Assembly (NCBI GenBank): GCA_023434265.1
Contig: JAEYTA010000063.1
Location: 1-15,509 of the forward strand
Reading direction: 5' to 3'
DNA length: 15,509 nt
From: Pseudomonadota bacterium
Lineage (GTDB): Bacteria; Pseudomonadota; Alphaproteobacteria; Caulobacterales; Caulobacteraceae
Shown here: piece after piece, positions 4,783 through 13,001 of the stretch
How positions within the stretch are numbered: position 1 is the stretch's first letter
Layout of the letters: every line of letters begins with the position of its first letter
Notes under the pieces: model-generated
Seen by the model: the letters and a program-made list of their open reading frames with translations, nothing else
What the model was told of the DNA's origin: nothing
Databases searched by the model: none
Made by a program: the position numbers and the translations under genes

Positions 4783-5580
4783 ATGAGCCTGATCCGACGC
4801 GAGCGCCGCGGCGCCATCGAACTGTGGACCCTCGACCGCGAGGCGCGGCTGAACGCCATGCCGGACCTCGAGGACGGCGCGGCCTTCGCCGAGGCGTGCG
4901 AGGCGGTGAACGCCGACATGGGCATGCGCTGCGTGGTGCTGACCGGGGCGGGCCGCGCCTTCTCGGCCGGCGGCGACCTGAAGGCCATGCGCGAGCGACG
5001 CGACCTGTTCGCCGGCTCCGGGGCGGAGATCCGCGAGCGGTATCGCCGGGTCGTGCACCGCATCGTGCGCTCTCTGTACGGGCTGGAGGTCCCGCTGGTG
5101 ACGGCGGTGAACGGGCCGGCCATGGGGCTGGGCTGCGACGTGGCCGGGCTGGGCGACATCCGCATCGCCGCCGACACGGCGTCGTTCGGCGTGCCGTTCC
5201 TGAAGCTGGGCCTATTGCCGGGCGACGGCGGGGCGTGGCTGATGCCGCGCAACGTCGGCTATGCGCGGGCGGCGGAGATGCTGTTCACCAGCCGGACGCT
5301 GGACGCGGCGACGGCGCTGGACTGGGGGCTGGTCAACCGGGTGGTTCCGTCCGGGCGGCTGATGGACGAGGCGCTGGCGACGGCGGAGGAGATCGCCCGC
5401 CAGGCCCCGCAGGCGCTGCGCATGACCAAGGCCCTGCTGCGCCAGGGGCGGGACGCGACCTTCGACCAGATCCTCGAGGCCACCGCCGCCATGCAGGCGC
5501 TGGCCCACCTGACCGACGACCACGCCGAGGGGGTGGCCGCCGCGCTGGACAAGCGGGCGCCGGGATTCACCGGCGCCTAG
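4783..5580 (+). CDS. enoyl-CoA hydratase/isomerase-family (crotonase-fold) protein
   Basis: A 265-residue crotonase-fold protein expected to bind an acyl-CoA thioester. The oxyanion-hole segments are clear: GRAFSAGGDLKAM (58-70) and NGPAMGLGCDVAG (110-122). The acidic residues of classical enoyl-CoA hydratases are altered: the glutamate after GGC is Asp119, and the second glutamate (in FGxPE) is Phe139, in FGVPFLKLGLLPGDGG. Asp148 in PGDGG is a possible alternative acid. It may therefore catalyse another crotonase-type reaction, and the hydratase label should not be taken literally. ATG 4783 gives the family-like N-terminus MSLIRRERRG; ATG 4765 would add six residues and neither has a strong ribosome binding site. 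The 3' end overlaps the convergent MFS gene by 14 bases. Confidence 0.88.
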   Translation: MSLIRRERRGAIELWTLDREARLNAMPDLEDGAAFAEACEAVNADMGMRCVVLTGAGRAFSAGGDLKAMRERRDLFAGSGAEIRERYRRVVHRIVRSLYGLEVPLVTAVNGPAMGLGCDVAGLGDIRIAADTASFGVPFLKLGLLPGDGGAWLMPRNVGYARAAEMLFTSRTLDAATALDWGLVNRVVPSGRLMDEALATAEEIARQAPQALRMTKALLRQGRDATFDQILEATAAMQALAHLTDDHAEGVAAALDKRAPGFTGA

Positions 5581-6715
5581 GGCCGAGGCCGAGGGTCAGG
5601 GCGCACATGCCGAGGCAGACCAGGCTGGAGACGGTCAGGGCGAAGCCCGGCGAGACCTCGACGGCGAGGGCGTAGGCGGCAGGCGCCAGCGCCTGCAGAT
5701 AGCGGGCGGGGGTCAGCACCATGGCCTGGCGCACGGCGTAGCGGTCCGGGCCGAAGACGTGCAGCGGCAGCACCCCCGAGGCGACCGACAGCAGGCCGTT
5801 GCCGGCCCCCTGCCCCACCGCCAGCAAGGGCGCCAGCCGGGCGCCGCCGAGACCGGCGAGGGCCGCGCCGACCGGGTGGAAGAAACAGGCGATGCGGACC
5901 GTCAGCACCGGATGCGAGCGATGCAGGACGAGGAGGTCGAACAGGCGGGCGGCGATGGCGCTGGCGGCCATCAGGCCGGCGGCCCAGGCGGCGTGGGCCG
6001 GGCTCATGCCGAGGTCGTCGAGCAGGCGCGGCAGGTGAGCTCCCATGGCCGTGGCCACCGTCCAGCCGCCGGCGAAGATGGCGGCGATCTGGATCATCGG
6101 CCGGTCCCAGCGGATCGGCCCGGAGCCGGCGGCTTTCGCGGCTGCGGGTGGGCGGCGGCGGGGCAGGACGGCGGCGACCAGCGGCAGGCACAGCAGGAGA
6201 TGCAGGACCGCCCAGAGAAGGCAGGCGGCGCGCCAGTCCCCCGCCTCGACGGCGAGCCGGGTGATCGGCCAGCCGAGGCCGCCGCCGAGCGCCCCGAGCA
6301 TGGAGACGGCGGTGATCGGCCGGCGCGCGGCGGCGCCGTGGATCTCGACCAGCACGGCGAAAGCGGTGCCGTAGAGGCCGACGGCCATGCCGAGGCCGAT
6401 GGCGGCGACGCCGAACAGGCCGACGAGCGGACGCCCGGCCACGGCCATGACCAGCAGGGCGGCGGCGAAGGCGAGGTGCGACCAGATCAGCACCCGGCGG
6501 CCGCCGCGCCGTTCGATCCATCGGCCCGCCGAAGGCGTGAGGACGGCCGAGATCAGGAAGGCGACCGAGAGGGCGGCGAACAGATGCGACGGCGGCAGGC
6601 CGAGGTCGCGGGCCATCGGATCGGCCAGAACGCCGAGCAGGTAGTAGCTGGAGGCGAAGGCGACGACCTGGCCGAGGCCGAGGACGGGGACGACGAGGCG
6701 GGGGCGGAGCGACAT
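5567..6715 (-). CDS. major facilitator superfamily transporter
   Basis: A 382-residue protein with about twelve hydrophobic segments and a central basic loop (VLPRRRPPAAAKAAG) separating two six-helix halves. The loop between helices 2 and 3 has GRWIERRGGRRV (64-75), a form of MFS motif A. The N-terminus includes VVAFASSYYLLGVLADPMA, typical of a group of uncharacterised bacterial MFS carriers. The substrate is unknown. ATG 6715 is the first good start; the ribosome binding site is weak. The gene is divergent from the LysR-type regulator at 6769, with 53 bp between the starts, so that regulator may control it. Confidence 0.88.
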   Translation of the reverse strand: MSLRPRLVVPVLGLGQVVAFASSYYLLGVLADPMARDLGLPPSHLFAALSVAFLISAVLTPSAGRWIERRGGRRVLIWSHLAFAAALLVMAVAGRPLVGLFGVAAIGLGMAVGLYGTAFAVLVEIHGAAARRPITAVSMLGALGGGLGWPITRLAVEAGDWRAACLLWAVLHLLLCLPLVAAVLPRRRPPAAAKAAGSGPIRWDRPMIQIAAIFAGGWTVATAMGAHLPRLLDDLGMSPAHAAWAAGLMAASAIAARLFDLLVLHRSHPVLTVRIACFFHPVGAALAGLGGARLAPLLAVGQGAGNGLLSVASGVLPLHVFGPDRYAVRQAMVLTPARYLQALAPAAYALAVEVSPGFALTVSSLVCLGMCALTLGLGPRRR

Positions 6716-6768
6716 GGCGCCGGATGGCGGATTTGCCGCGGCGGCGAAAGCGACATATCCAGCGTCCG

Positions 6769-7668
6769 ATGTTCGAAAACCTCACATCCCGGAAGGGCCT
6801 GCCGTCGCTGAATGCGCTCCGGGCCTTCGAGGCGATGGGGCGGACCGGTTCGGCGACACGGGCGGCGGCCGAGCTGAACGTGACCCACAGCGCGGTGAGC
6901 CGGCAGGTGAAGGCGCTGGAGGCGGCGCTGGGCGTGCGGCTGTTCGAGGGGCCGAAGCATCGACTGAGGCTGACGACGCAAGGGCGGGCCCTGCTTGACG
7001 GTCTGGGCGCCGGCTTCGACGCCATCGCGGAGGCGGTGCGCGGGGTCCGCGAAACCGCCGACGTGCATCTGGCGGTGCATCCGAGCCTGGCAGTGAAGTG
7101 GCTGATCCCGCGGCTTCCGCGGTTCGAGCGGGACTGCCCGGGCGTGGCCCTTCACCTGACGGACCTCGGCCCGACCGAGGCGCGACGGCGGGATGTCGAC
7201 CTGACGGTCCGGCTGCTCGACCGCGAGGCGGCGGACGGCCCCGGCGTCGCGCCTCTGATCGATAACCGGATCGGACTGGTGTGCGCACCGGCGCTGGCCG
7301 CGGCGGGACTGGAGCAAGCCCCGCGCCTGACCGCGCGGACCCACCCACAGGGCTGGTCCGACTGGGCGGCGGCGAGCGATCGAGCGGTCCCGGCGGGGCC
7401 GACGCGAGCCCTGGCGCACCTTCACTTCGTGCTGGACGGGGCGCTGGCGGGGCTGGGCACGGCGGTGCTGCCGTGGATCATCGTGGCGGACGACCTCGCC
7501 GCCGGCCGGCTGGCCGCGCCCTTCGGCTTCGTCCCCGACGGCGGGGTGCTGGCGGCGATCCGCATGGACCCGTCCGCCGGAGGGGCGGTGCGGACCACCG
7601 TCCGCTGGCTACGCACCGAGGCCGAGGCGACGGCGCGCCTCGCCCCGGCGGACGATCAGCCGGCCTGA
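6769..7668 (+). CDS. LysR-type transcriptional regulator, GcvA-like
   Basis: A 299-residue protein with the N-terminal winged helix-turn-helix of LysR regulators: LPSLNALRAFEAMGRTGSA, then AAAELNVTHSAVSRQVKALE and GVRLFEG (residues 11-65). The THSAVSRQVKALE and LFxR/LFEG pattern is that of the GcvA subgroup. The C-terminal effector domain (VHLAVHPSLAVKWLIPRLPR onward) has the expected periplasmic-binding-protein-like pattern, ending around ATVRWLR-type sequence. I chose ATG 6769 because family members begin a few residues before LPSLNALRAFE; the frame can be extended to 6724, but that would overlap the promoter side of the divergent MFS gene. The 3' end overlaps the HlyD-family gene by 13 bases. 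The effector is unknown. Confidence 0.9.
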   Translation: MFENLTSRKGLPSLNALRAFEAMGRTGSATRAAAELNVTHSAVSRQVKALEAALGVRLFEGPKHRLRLTTQGRALLDGLGAGFDAIAEAVRGVRETADVHLAVHPSLAVKWLIPRLPRFERDCPGVALHLTDLGPTEARRRDVDLTVRLLDREAADGPGVAPLIDNRIGLVCAPALAAAGLEQAPRLTARTHPQGWSDWAAASDRAVPAGPTRALAHLHFVLDGALAGLGTAVLPWIIVADDLAAGRLAAPFGFVPDGGVLAAIRMDPSAGGAVRTTVRWLRTEAEATARLAPADDQPA

Positions 7669-8675
7669 CGGGCGGGCGCCCGCATGGCGCGGTCGGCCGT
7701 GACCCCGGCGGCCGCCTGGCGCGGCGCGCCGGCGCGCTCACCCGGCTTCATGAACTTGACCAGCACGCGCTGGCCGATCAGCAACGGGGCGTCGTCGGCG
7801 GAGACCACGACTTCGACGACGCGCTCGTCGGTGCGCTGCGAGGGATCTTCCGAGGCCAGCTTGCGGGCGCCGAACAGGGGCGCGCGGCGGATGACGCGGC
7901 CGACGTAGACCTTGGTCGGATCGACCTCGGAGACCAGTTCGACCTCCTGCCCTTCGCGCACGTTGGGGATGTCGGCCTCGACGATCTCGGCGCGGACGAT
8001 GCGCTGGGTGTCCGGCTCCAGATCGAACATGTTCGACACGTTGAGGGTCGAGGCCCCGGCGCCGGGGTTGGCGTAACGGCGCACGATGCGGCCATCCATG
8101 GGCGCACGGATGACGGTCAGTTCGAGATTGTAGGCGGCCTCGTTGAGACGGGCGCGGGCCGTCTGGATGGCGGCCTGCTGCGACCCGTACCGGGCCTCGG
8201 CCGCGGCGATGGCGTCGCGGGCCTCGTCCATGCGCGCGGCGGCGACGAAATTGGTCTCGACGAGCCGGGCGAGCCGGTCGTGCTCGCGCTTCGCGGTGTC
8301 GATGTCGACCTGTATGGCGCGCAGTTGGCTTTCGGCCTGGGCCACCTCGGCCTGGGCGCGCTGCAGGGCCAGCCGCGGTTCATCGTCTTCCTGACGCGCC
8401 AGGATCTGGCCCTCGGTGACGCGCTCGCCCTCCTGGACATAGACCGCCTTGACCACGCCGCCGCGACGCGCGGCGACCTGGATGATGCCCCCTTCCACGT
8501 CCGCCTTGCCGTTGGCGATGGCGGCGTAGGGGCTGTCGATCTTCTCCGCGGCGGCCTTCTCCTGTTCGGCCTTCTTCGCCGCGGCGCCCTGCTGCATGAA
8601 CATGAAGCCGGCGACGAGGACCACGATCAGCACGATGCCGATCCAGAGCCACTTGTTCTTGAGGAAGCGGGGCAT
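7656..8675 (-). CDS. HlyD/MacA-family periplasmic adaptor of an ABC exporter
   Basis: A 339-residue membrane-fusion protein. It has one N-terminal membrane anchor (about 9-27), an alanine/lysine-rich linker, then the first half of the lipoyl-like domain (GGIIQVAARRGGVVKAVYVQ, 62-81). An alpha-helical hairpin of coiled-coil character follows (about 98-182, with repeated AQAEVAQAESQL-type heptads). The second lipoyl half reads LTVIRAPMDGRIVRRYANPG (186-205), followed by a beta-barrel domain. Such adaptors link an inner-membrane ABC exporter to a TolC-type channel. It is the third gene after the permease and ATPase, 25 bp after the latter, with AAGGA about ten bases before the ATG. No outer-membrane channel gene is in the window. 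Confidence 0.9.
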   Translation of the reverse strand: MPRFLKNKWLWIGIVLIVVLVAGFMFMQQGAAAKKAEQEKAAAEKIDSPYAAIANGKADVEGGIIQVAARRGGVVKAVYVQEGERVTEGQILARQEDDEPRLALQRAQAEVAQAESQLRAIQVDIDTAKREHDRLARLVETNFVAAARMDEARDAIAAAEARYGSQQAAIQTARARLNEAAYNLELTVIRAPMDGRIVRRYANPGAGASTLNVSNMFDLEPDTQRIVRAEIVEADIPNVREGQEVELVSEVDPTKVYVGRVIRRAPLFGARKLASEDPSQRTDERVVEVVVSADDAPLLIGQRVLVKFMKPGERAGAPRQAAAGVTADRAMRAPARQAG

Positions 8676-8700
8676 AGTCAGGACGTCCTTGGAGTCGGAT

Positions 8701-9456
8701 TCAGTGCGAGCCGAGGGTGGCGTTGGGATCGGGGGTGCGGCGCTGGTCGTCGAGGATGCGGCCGTCCTCGATGTGAATGACCCGGTCGGCCCAGGCCTCG
8801 AGGCGCGGGTCGTGCGTGACGCAGATGACGGCGGCGCCGTGCTCGGTAGCGGCGCGGCGCAGCAGGCGGATGACGGTCTGGCCGTTCTCGCCGTCGAGGG
8901 CCGAGGTCGGTTCGTCGGCGAAGAGGAGGGCCGGGTTCTTGGCCAGCGCGCGCGCGATGGCGATGCGTTGCTTCTCGCCGCCGGACAGGGAGCCGGGCTT
9001 CTGGTTGAGGCGCGCGCCGAGGCCGACTTCCTCGAGGGCGGCGACGGCGCGGCGGCGGGCCTCGTCCTTGGCGACGCCCTGGTATTTGAGCACGGTCATG
9101 ACCTGCTGGGTCGCGGTCAGGGCCGGGAACAGGTTGAAGCCCTGGAAGATGAAGCCGCAGTTGTCGAGGCGGAACTTGTCGATCCGGCCGGACGAATGAT
9201 CCCACAGGTCGTCGACATCGAGGGCGTCGACCCGGCCCTGCTCGGGCTTGAGCAGGCCCGACAGGGCGGCGACCAGGGTCGACTTGCCGGAGCCGGACGG
9301 GCCCATGACCATGGTCATCTCGCCGTGGCGGGCGTCGAAGTCGACGCCCTTCAGCACCTCGATGAAGGTGCGGCCGGTCTTGAAGCGCTTGACCAGGCCC
9401 TTCGCCTCGATGGCGGAAGTTCCGGCAAGACCATGAGTGACGGTGTTCGGGTTCAT
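8701..9456 (-). CDS. ABC transporter ATP-binding protein (DevA/MacB/LolD-like)
   Basis: A 251-residue ATPase with all the motifs in order: Walker A GPSGSGKST (52-60), Q-loop FQ (104-105) in CGFIFQGFNLFPALTA, signature LSGGE (157-161), Walker B ALLFADE (176-182), D-loop SALD (185-188) and the switch His215 in CVTHD. The FIFQxFNL pattern and short length are those of the LolD/MacB/DevA group that powers mechanotransmission or export of lipids, glycolipids or peptides. ATG 9456 overlaps the stop of the permease gene as ATGA (four bases), a clear sign of translational coupling. The C-terminal tail after residue 236 is polar and not conserved-looking. Confidence 0.93.
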   Translation of the reverse strand: MNPNTVTHGLAGTSAIEAKGLVKRFKTGRTFIEVLKGVDFDARHGEMTMVMGPSGSGKSTLVAALSGLLKPEQGRVDALDVDDLWDHSSGRIDKFRLDNCGFIFQGFNLFPALTATQQVMTVLKYQGVAKDEARRRAVAALEEVGLGARLNQKPGSLSGGEKQRIAIARALAKNPALLFADEPTSALDGENGQTVIRLLRRAATEHGAAVICVTHDPRLEAWADRVIHIEDGRILDDQRRTPDPNATLGSH

Positions 9457-10595
9457 CGCAGCAGGTCCGCCGGCTGGCTCTTCTTGAGGACGCCCAGCGA
9501 CAGGAAGCCGGAGGCCAGGGCGATGATCAGCAGCATGACGCAGACGCCGGCGACCATCGGGATCGGGAAGGACATGGTCAGGCCGCCGCCGGTGGCCAGC
9601 AGGGAGACGCCCCAGGTCAGCAGGCCCGAGGCGAGGATGCCGGCCACGCCGACCCAGAAGCTGAGCTCCATGACGATGGCGCGCAGCGAGCCCATGGAGA
9701 CGCCGAGGGCGCGCAGCGAGGCGAACTCCTTGATGTTGGCCATGATCGCCCCCCGCAGGGTCTGCCAGGTGATGGCCACGCCGATCAGGATGCCGAGGAA
9801 CAGGGAGAAGCCCAGCATGATGACGATGAAGTTCTCCTTGAACATCGCCGCCTGGTTGGCCTCGCCCAGCTGGGCGCGCGTCCAGGCCTTGAACTGGCCG
9901 CGCGACTGGGCGTTGAGCTGGGCCACGACCCGCTCGGGATCGGCGCCGGGGCGGATGGAGACCATCAGCGGACCGACGCGCTCGCCGGTGTTGGCCTCGC
10001 CCAACATCCGCAGGGTGTCGCGCGACATGACCACGCCGGCCTGCATCATGTTCGGATAGCCGCGGGTGATGGCCACCACGCGCACGGTCTTGCCGTTGTA
10101 GATCGCCTTGTCGCCCAGTTCGACGCCGAGGCGGCCGCGGGCGGTTTCGTCGATGGCCACCCCGAACGGCTGGCGCAGCGCCTCGACCAGTTCGTCGGAG
10201 TAGTCGGTCGGCACGGTGACCGCGCCGGGGACGGCGTCGATGATCGTCACCTGGACGAATTCGGTTTTCCGGGGCGCGTCGCCCTCGACCACGTTCTGCC
10301 AGCGGCCGCCGGAGCCGTCGAGGTCGGCGACGGCGACCACGTCGGGGTGGCTCTGGACCACCGGCATGACGCGCCGGGCGACGCCCGAAGGGCCGCCGTT
10401 GAACAGGCCGGTCGAGCCGGGAGCCAGCACCATGACATCGGCGCGGGCGCGGTCGATGGTCGCGGTGAAGGCCTTGCCGATACCCATGAACATGCCGACC
10501 TGGGCCAACACCAGCAGGCCCGAAAAGGCCAGCGCGACGATGGCCGCCATGTAGCGGCGCCACTCGTAGAGCAGGGTTGAGAGTGCAAGCGACAT
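9453..10595 (-). CDS. ABC exporter permease (DevC/FtsX-MacB type)
   Basis: A 380-residue permease of the four-helix FtsX/MacB/DevC type. An N-terminal helix follows a short amphipathic start (MSLALSTLLYEWRRYMAAIV, helix about 17-38). A large extracytoplasmic domain follows (about 45-250, with RQPFGVAIDETARGRLGVEL). Three helices lie near 258-282, 305-335 and 343-370, and the tail ends LKKSQPADLLR, which resembles the FtsX/MacB C-terminal P(A)xxLR. I place the start at ATG 10595, since the frame extends upstream only through non-homologous sequence. It heads the operon permease-ATPase-adaptor, the same components as DevBCA of cyanobacteria. It is divergent from the first S46 peptidase across 176 bp. 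Confidence 0.9.
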   Translation of the reverse strand: MSLALSTLLYEWRRYMAAIVALAFSGLLVLAQVGMFMGIGKAFTATIDRARADVMVLAPGSTGLFNGGPSGVARRVMPVVQSHPDVVAVADLDGSGGRWQNVVEGDAPRKTEFVQVTIIDAVPGAVTVPTDYSDELVEALRQPFGVAIDETARGRLGVELGDKAIYNGKTVRVVAITRGYPNMMQAGVVMSRDTLRMLGEANTGERVGPLMVSIRPGADPERVVAQLNAQSRGQFKAWTRAQLGEANQAAMFKENFIVIMLGFSLFLGILIGVAITWQTLRGAIMANIKEFASLRALGVSMGSLRAIVMELSFWVGVAGILASGLLTWGVSLLATGGGLTMSFPIPMVAGVCVMLLIIALASGFLSLGVLKKSQPADLLR

Positions 10596-10771
10596 GAAAC
10601 GATCGGCCCCCGGGCGTTGACAGCTATCTGACGACGCAAGGGAGCGGGGCCAAGTTAAATCGGGGTAAGGCGAGCGGCGGTACGCCAGCGAGGCCGTGGA
10701 CGGCGAGGGCCCGCCGGGTCTAGGTATCGGCAAAGGACCGGCGACAGGCCGGCCCCAGGGAGAATTGCAGG
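10596..10771. promoter_or_regulatory. divergent intergenic region, exporter operon and S46 peptidase
   Basis: This 176-bp gap must hold promoters for both directions. It contains TTGACA at 10617-10622 on the plus strand without a convincing -10 at the expected distance. On the minus strand TTGGCC precedes CAGATA by seventeen bases, a weak candidate for the exporter operon. The peptidase ribosome binding site CAGGGAGA (10756-10763) is clear. I see no obvious operator palindrome. Confidence 0.35.
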
Positions 10772-12838
10772 ATGCTGTTCCGTTCGCTGCGCGCCGCCGT
10801 TTCGGCGACCGCCTCCATCGCCGTCGTCGCCGGCGCCATGGCCGTGCTGGCCCCCTCGCCGGCCAAGGCCGACGAGGGCATGTGGACCTTCGACAACTTC
10901 CCGATCCGGACGGTGAACGAGGCGTACGGGACGAACATCGACCAGGCATGGCTGGACCGGGTGCGCAACGCGGCGGTGCGCCTGCAGGGCTGCTCGGCCT
11001 CGTTCGTCTCGGACGAGGGCCTGATCCTGACCAACTGGCACTGCGTGGTCGGCTGCGTGCAGGACCTGTCGTCGCCGGAGAACGACTATGTGAAGAACGG
11101 CTGGCTGACGGCCAACCGCGAGGAGGAGCGGCGCTGCCCCGGCCAGACGGCCGAGGTGCTGACCGAGATCGTCGACGTCACCGACCGGGTGCTGGGCGTC
11201 GGCGCCGGGCTGGAAGGCGCGGCCTTTAACGCCGCCCGGTCGGCGGAGATCAACCGCATCCAGCAGGAAGCCTGCGCCGGCGATCCGAAGTTCAACTGCC
11301 AGGTGATCAGCTTCTACCGCGGCGGCCGCTACGCCCTGTACAAGTTCCGCAAGTACGACGACGTGCGGCTGGTGTTCGCGCCCGAGCAGCAGGCGGCCTT
11401 CTTCGGCGGCGACCCGGACAACTTCAACTTCCCGCGCTACGCCCTCGATGCCGGCTTCCTGCGCGCCTACGAGAACGGCCAGCCGGTCTCGACGCCGAAC
11501 CACCTGAGCTGGAACGCCGAGGCCCCGAAGGAAGGCGACGTCACCTTCGTGGTCGGCAATCCGGGCTCGACCTCGCGCCTGCTGACCATGAGCCAGCTGG
11601 AGCGGCTGCGCGACCAGCAACTGCCGGTGACGCTGATCCAGAACTCGGAGCTGCGCGGCCGCCTGCTGGAGTATTCGCTGACCGGCGACGAGGCCAAGCG
11701 CCTCGCCTTCGACCCGATCTTCGGGCTCGAGAACAGCTTCAAGGTCTATTACGGCCAGCAGGGCGCCCTGACCGATCCCGACTTCATGGCCATGAAGCGC
11801 GAGCAGGAGCAGGAGCTGCGCGCCCGCGTGGCGGCCGATCCGGCGCTGGTGCAGCGCATCGGCGATCCGTGGGCCGATCTGGAGCGGGTGCAGGCGACGG
11901 CGACCGACCTCTACCTGCCCTATCGGCAGCTGGAGCAGGCGGCCGGCGGCGGCTCGCAGCTGTACCAGTACGCCCGCGCCATCGTGCGGGCGGCGAAGAA
12001 CAGCGAGATGAGCGAGGCCCAGCGCGCCCGGCTGGCGGCCAGCCTGTCGAACGAGGTCCCGATCGCGACCGATATCGAGGAGCTGCGCCTGCGCTACTGG
12101 CTGTCGAAGACCCGCGAGTACCTGACCGTCGACAACGCCGACGTTCAGCGCCTGCTGGGCCGCGAGAGCCCCGAGGCGCTGGCGGAGCGGCTGATCGCCG
12201 GGACGAAACTGGCCGATCCGGCCTTCCGGGCGCAGGCCCTGTCGATGACGCCGGAGCAGCTGGCCGCGGCCGACCCGCTGCTGGCCTTCGTGCTGGCCAA
12301 CGACGACGCGGCCAAGGCCATCGGCGACCGCTGGGCCGCCGAGGTCAACGCCCCGACCGCCCGCGCGGCGGAGAAGGTCGCCGAGGCCCGCTTCGCCGTC
12401 TACGGCACCAACCAGTATCCGGACGCCACCTTCAGCCTGCGCCTGTCGTACGGCCAGGTGCAGGGCTGGACCCACCGCGGCGTGACGGTGCCGCCGTTCA
12501 CCTACATGGGCGGCCTGTACGAGCGCGCCACGGGGTCGGAGCCGTTCGACCTGGCGGCGGGCTTTGCGGCCGCGGAGGACCGGATCGACAAGGACGTGGT
12601 CTACGACTTCGTCTCGACCAACGACATCATCGGCGGCAACTCCGGTTCGCCGGTGATCAACGCCGCCGGCGAGGTGATCGGCGCGGCCTTCGACGGCAAC
12701 ATCCACTCGCTGGGCGGGGCCTTCGGCTACGACGGGGAGCTGAACCGGACGGTGTCGGTGTCGACCGCCGCCATCACCGAGGCGTTGCGGGTGGTCTATC
12801 CGCAGCCGCGCCTGCTGGAAGAGCTGGGGGTGGAGTAG
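10772..12838 (+). CDS. secreted S46 dipeptidyl-peptidase, DPP7-like (Gly at the S1 position)
   Basis: A 688-residue serine exopeptidase of MEROPS family S46. A signal peptide (hydrophobic 10-27, cleavage after AKA at about 33) leads into DEGMWTFDNFP, the typical mature N-terminus. The catalytic triad is visible: His90 in LTNWHC, an Asp in FGGDPDNFNFPRY (214 or 216), and Ser624 in IGGNSGSPV. Eighteen residues after the serine is Gly642 (GAAFDGN), the residue that in DPP7 favours hydrophobic P1 side chains. Six cysteines (74, 91, 95, 122, 168, 176) are shared with the downstream paralogue and suggest three disulfides in the periplasm. These enzymes remove N-terminal dipeptides from peptides. 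ATG 10772 has CAGGGAGA eight bases upstream. Confidence 0.93.
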   Translation: MLFRSLRAAVSATASIAVVAGAMAVLAPSPAKADEGMWTFDNFPIRTVNEAYGTNIDQAWLDRVRNAAVRLQGCSASFVSDEGLILTNWHCVVGCVQDLSSPENDYVKNGWLTANREEERRCPGQTAEVLTEIVDVTDRVLGVGAGLEGAAFNAARSAEINRIQQEACAGDPKFNCQVISFYRGGRYALYKFRKYDDVRLVFAPEQQAAFFGGDPDNFNFPRYALDAGFLRAYENGQPVSTPNHLSWNAEAPKEGDVTFVVGNPGSTSRLLTMSQLERLRDQQLPVTLIQNSELRGRLLEYSLTGDEAKRLAFDPIFGLENSFKVYYGQQGALTDPDFMAMKREQEQELRARVAADPALVQRIGDPWADLERVQATATDLYLPYRQLEQAAGGGSQLYQYARAIVRAAKNSEMSEAQRARLAASLSNEVPIATDIEELRLRYWLSKTREYLTVDNADVQRLLGRESPEALAERLIAGTKLADPAFRAQALSMTPEQLAAADPLLAFVLANDDAAKAIGDRWAAEVNAPTARAAEKVAEARFAVYGTNQYPDATFSLRLSYGQVQGWTHRGVTVPPFTYMGGLYERATGSEPFDLAAGFAAAEDRIDKDVVYDFVSTNDIIGGNSGSPVINAAGEVIGAAFDGNIHSLGGAFGYDGELNRTVSVSTAAITEALRVVYPQPRLLEELGVE

Positions 12839-12847
12839 GACCCCAAC

Positions 12848-12987
12848 TCTCCCTCCCCCTTGGGGGAGGGCCGTCGGCGCCAAGCGGCGACGGGGTGGGA
12901 GCGGCCCGGCGAGACAACCGCGCCTGTGTCGCCCCGCCCTCCCCACCCGGTCGCTTCGCGACCACCCTCCCCTGAAGGGGAGGGAGA
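12848..12987. repeat. REPIN-like doublet of two inverted palindromic modules
   Basis: The element is bounded by an 11-bp perfect inverted repeat: TCTCCCTCCCC (12848-12858) and GGGGAGGGAGA (12977-12987). Each half carries the same parts in opposite orientation. The first part is a G/C hairpin (12851-12870; 12965-12984). The second is a stem on GTCGC/GCGAC (12871-12893, imperfect; 12949-12963, perfect). The third is a GGGTGGG-type block (12894-12900; 12940-12947). The inner parts also pair (GGCGAGACA with TGTGTCGCC). This is the design of REPIN/BIME elements, non-autonomous repeats moved by a transposase elsewhere. It fills nearly the whole gap between the two peptidase genes. Confidence 0.7.
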
Positions 12988-13001
12988 CCCAGGAGACTTT
13001 C

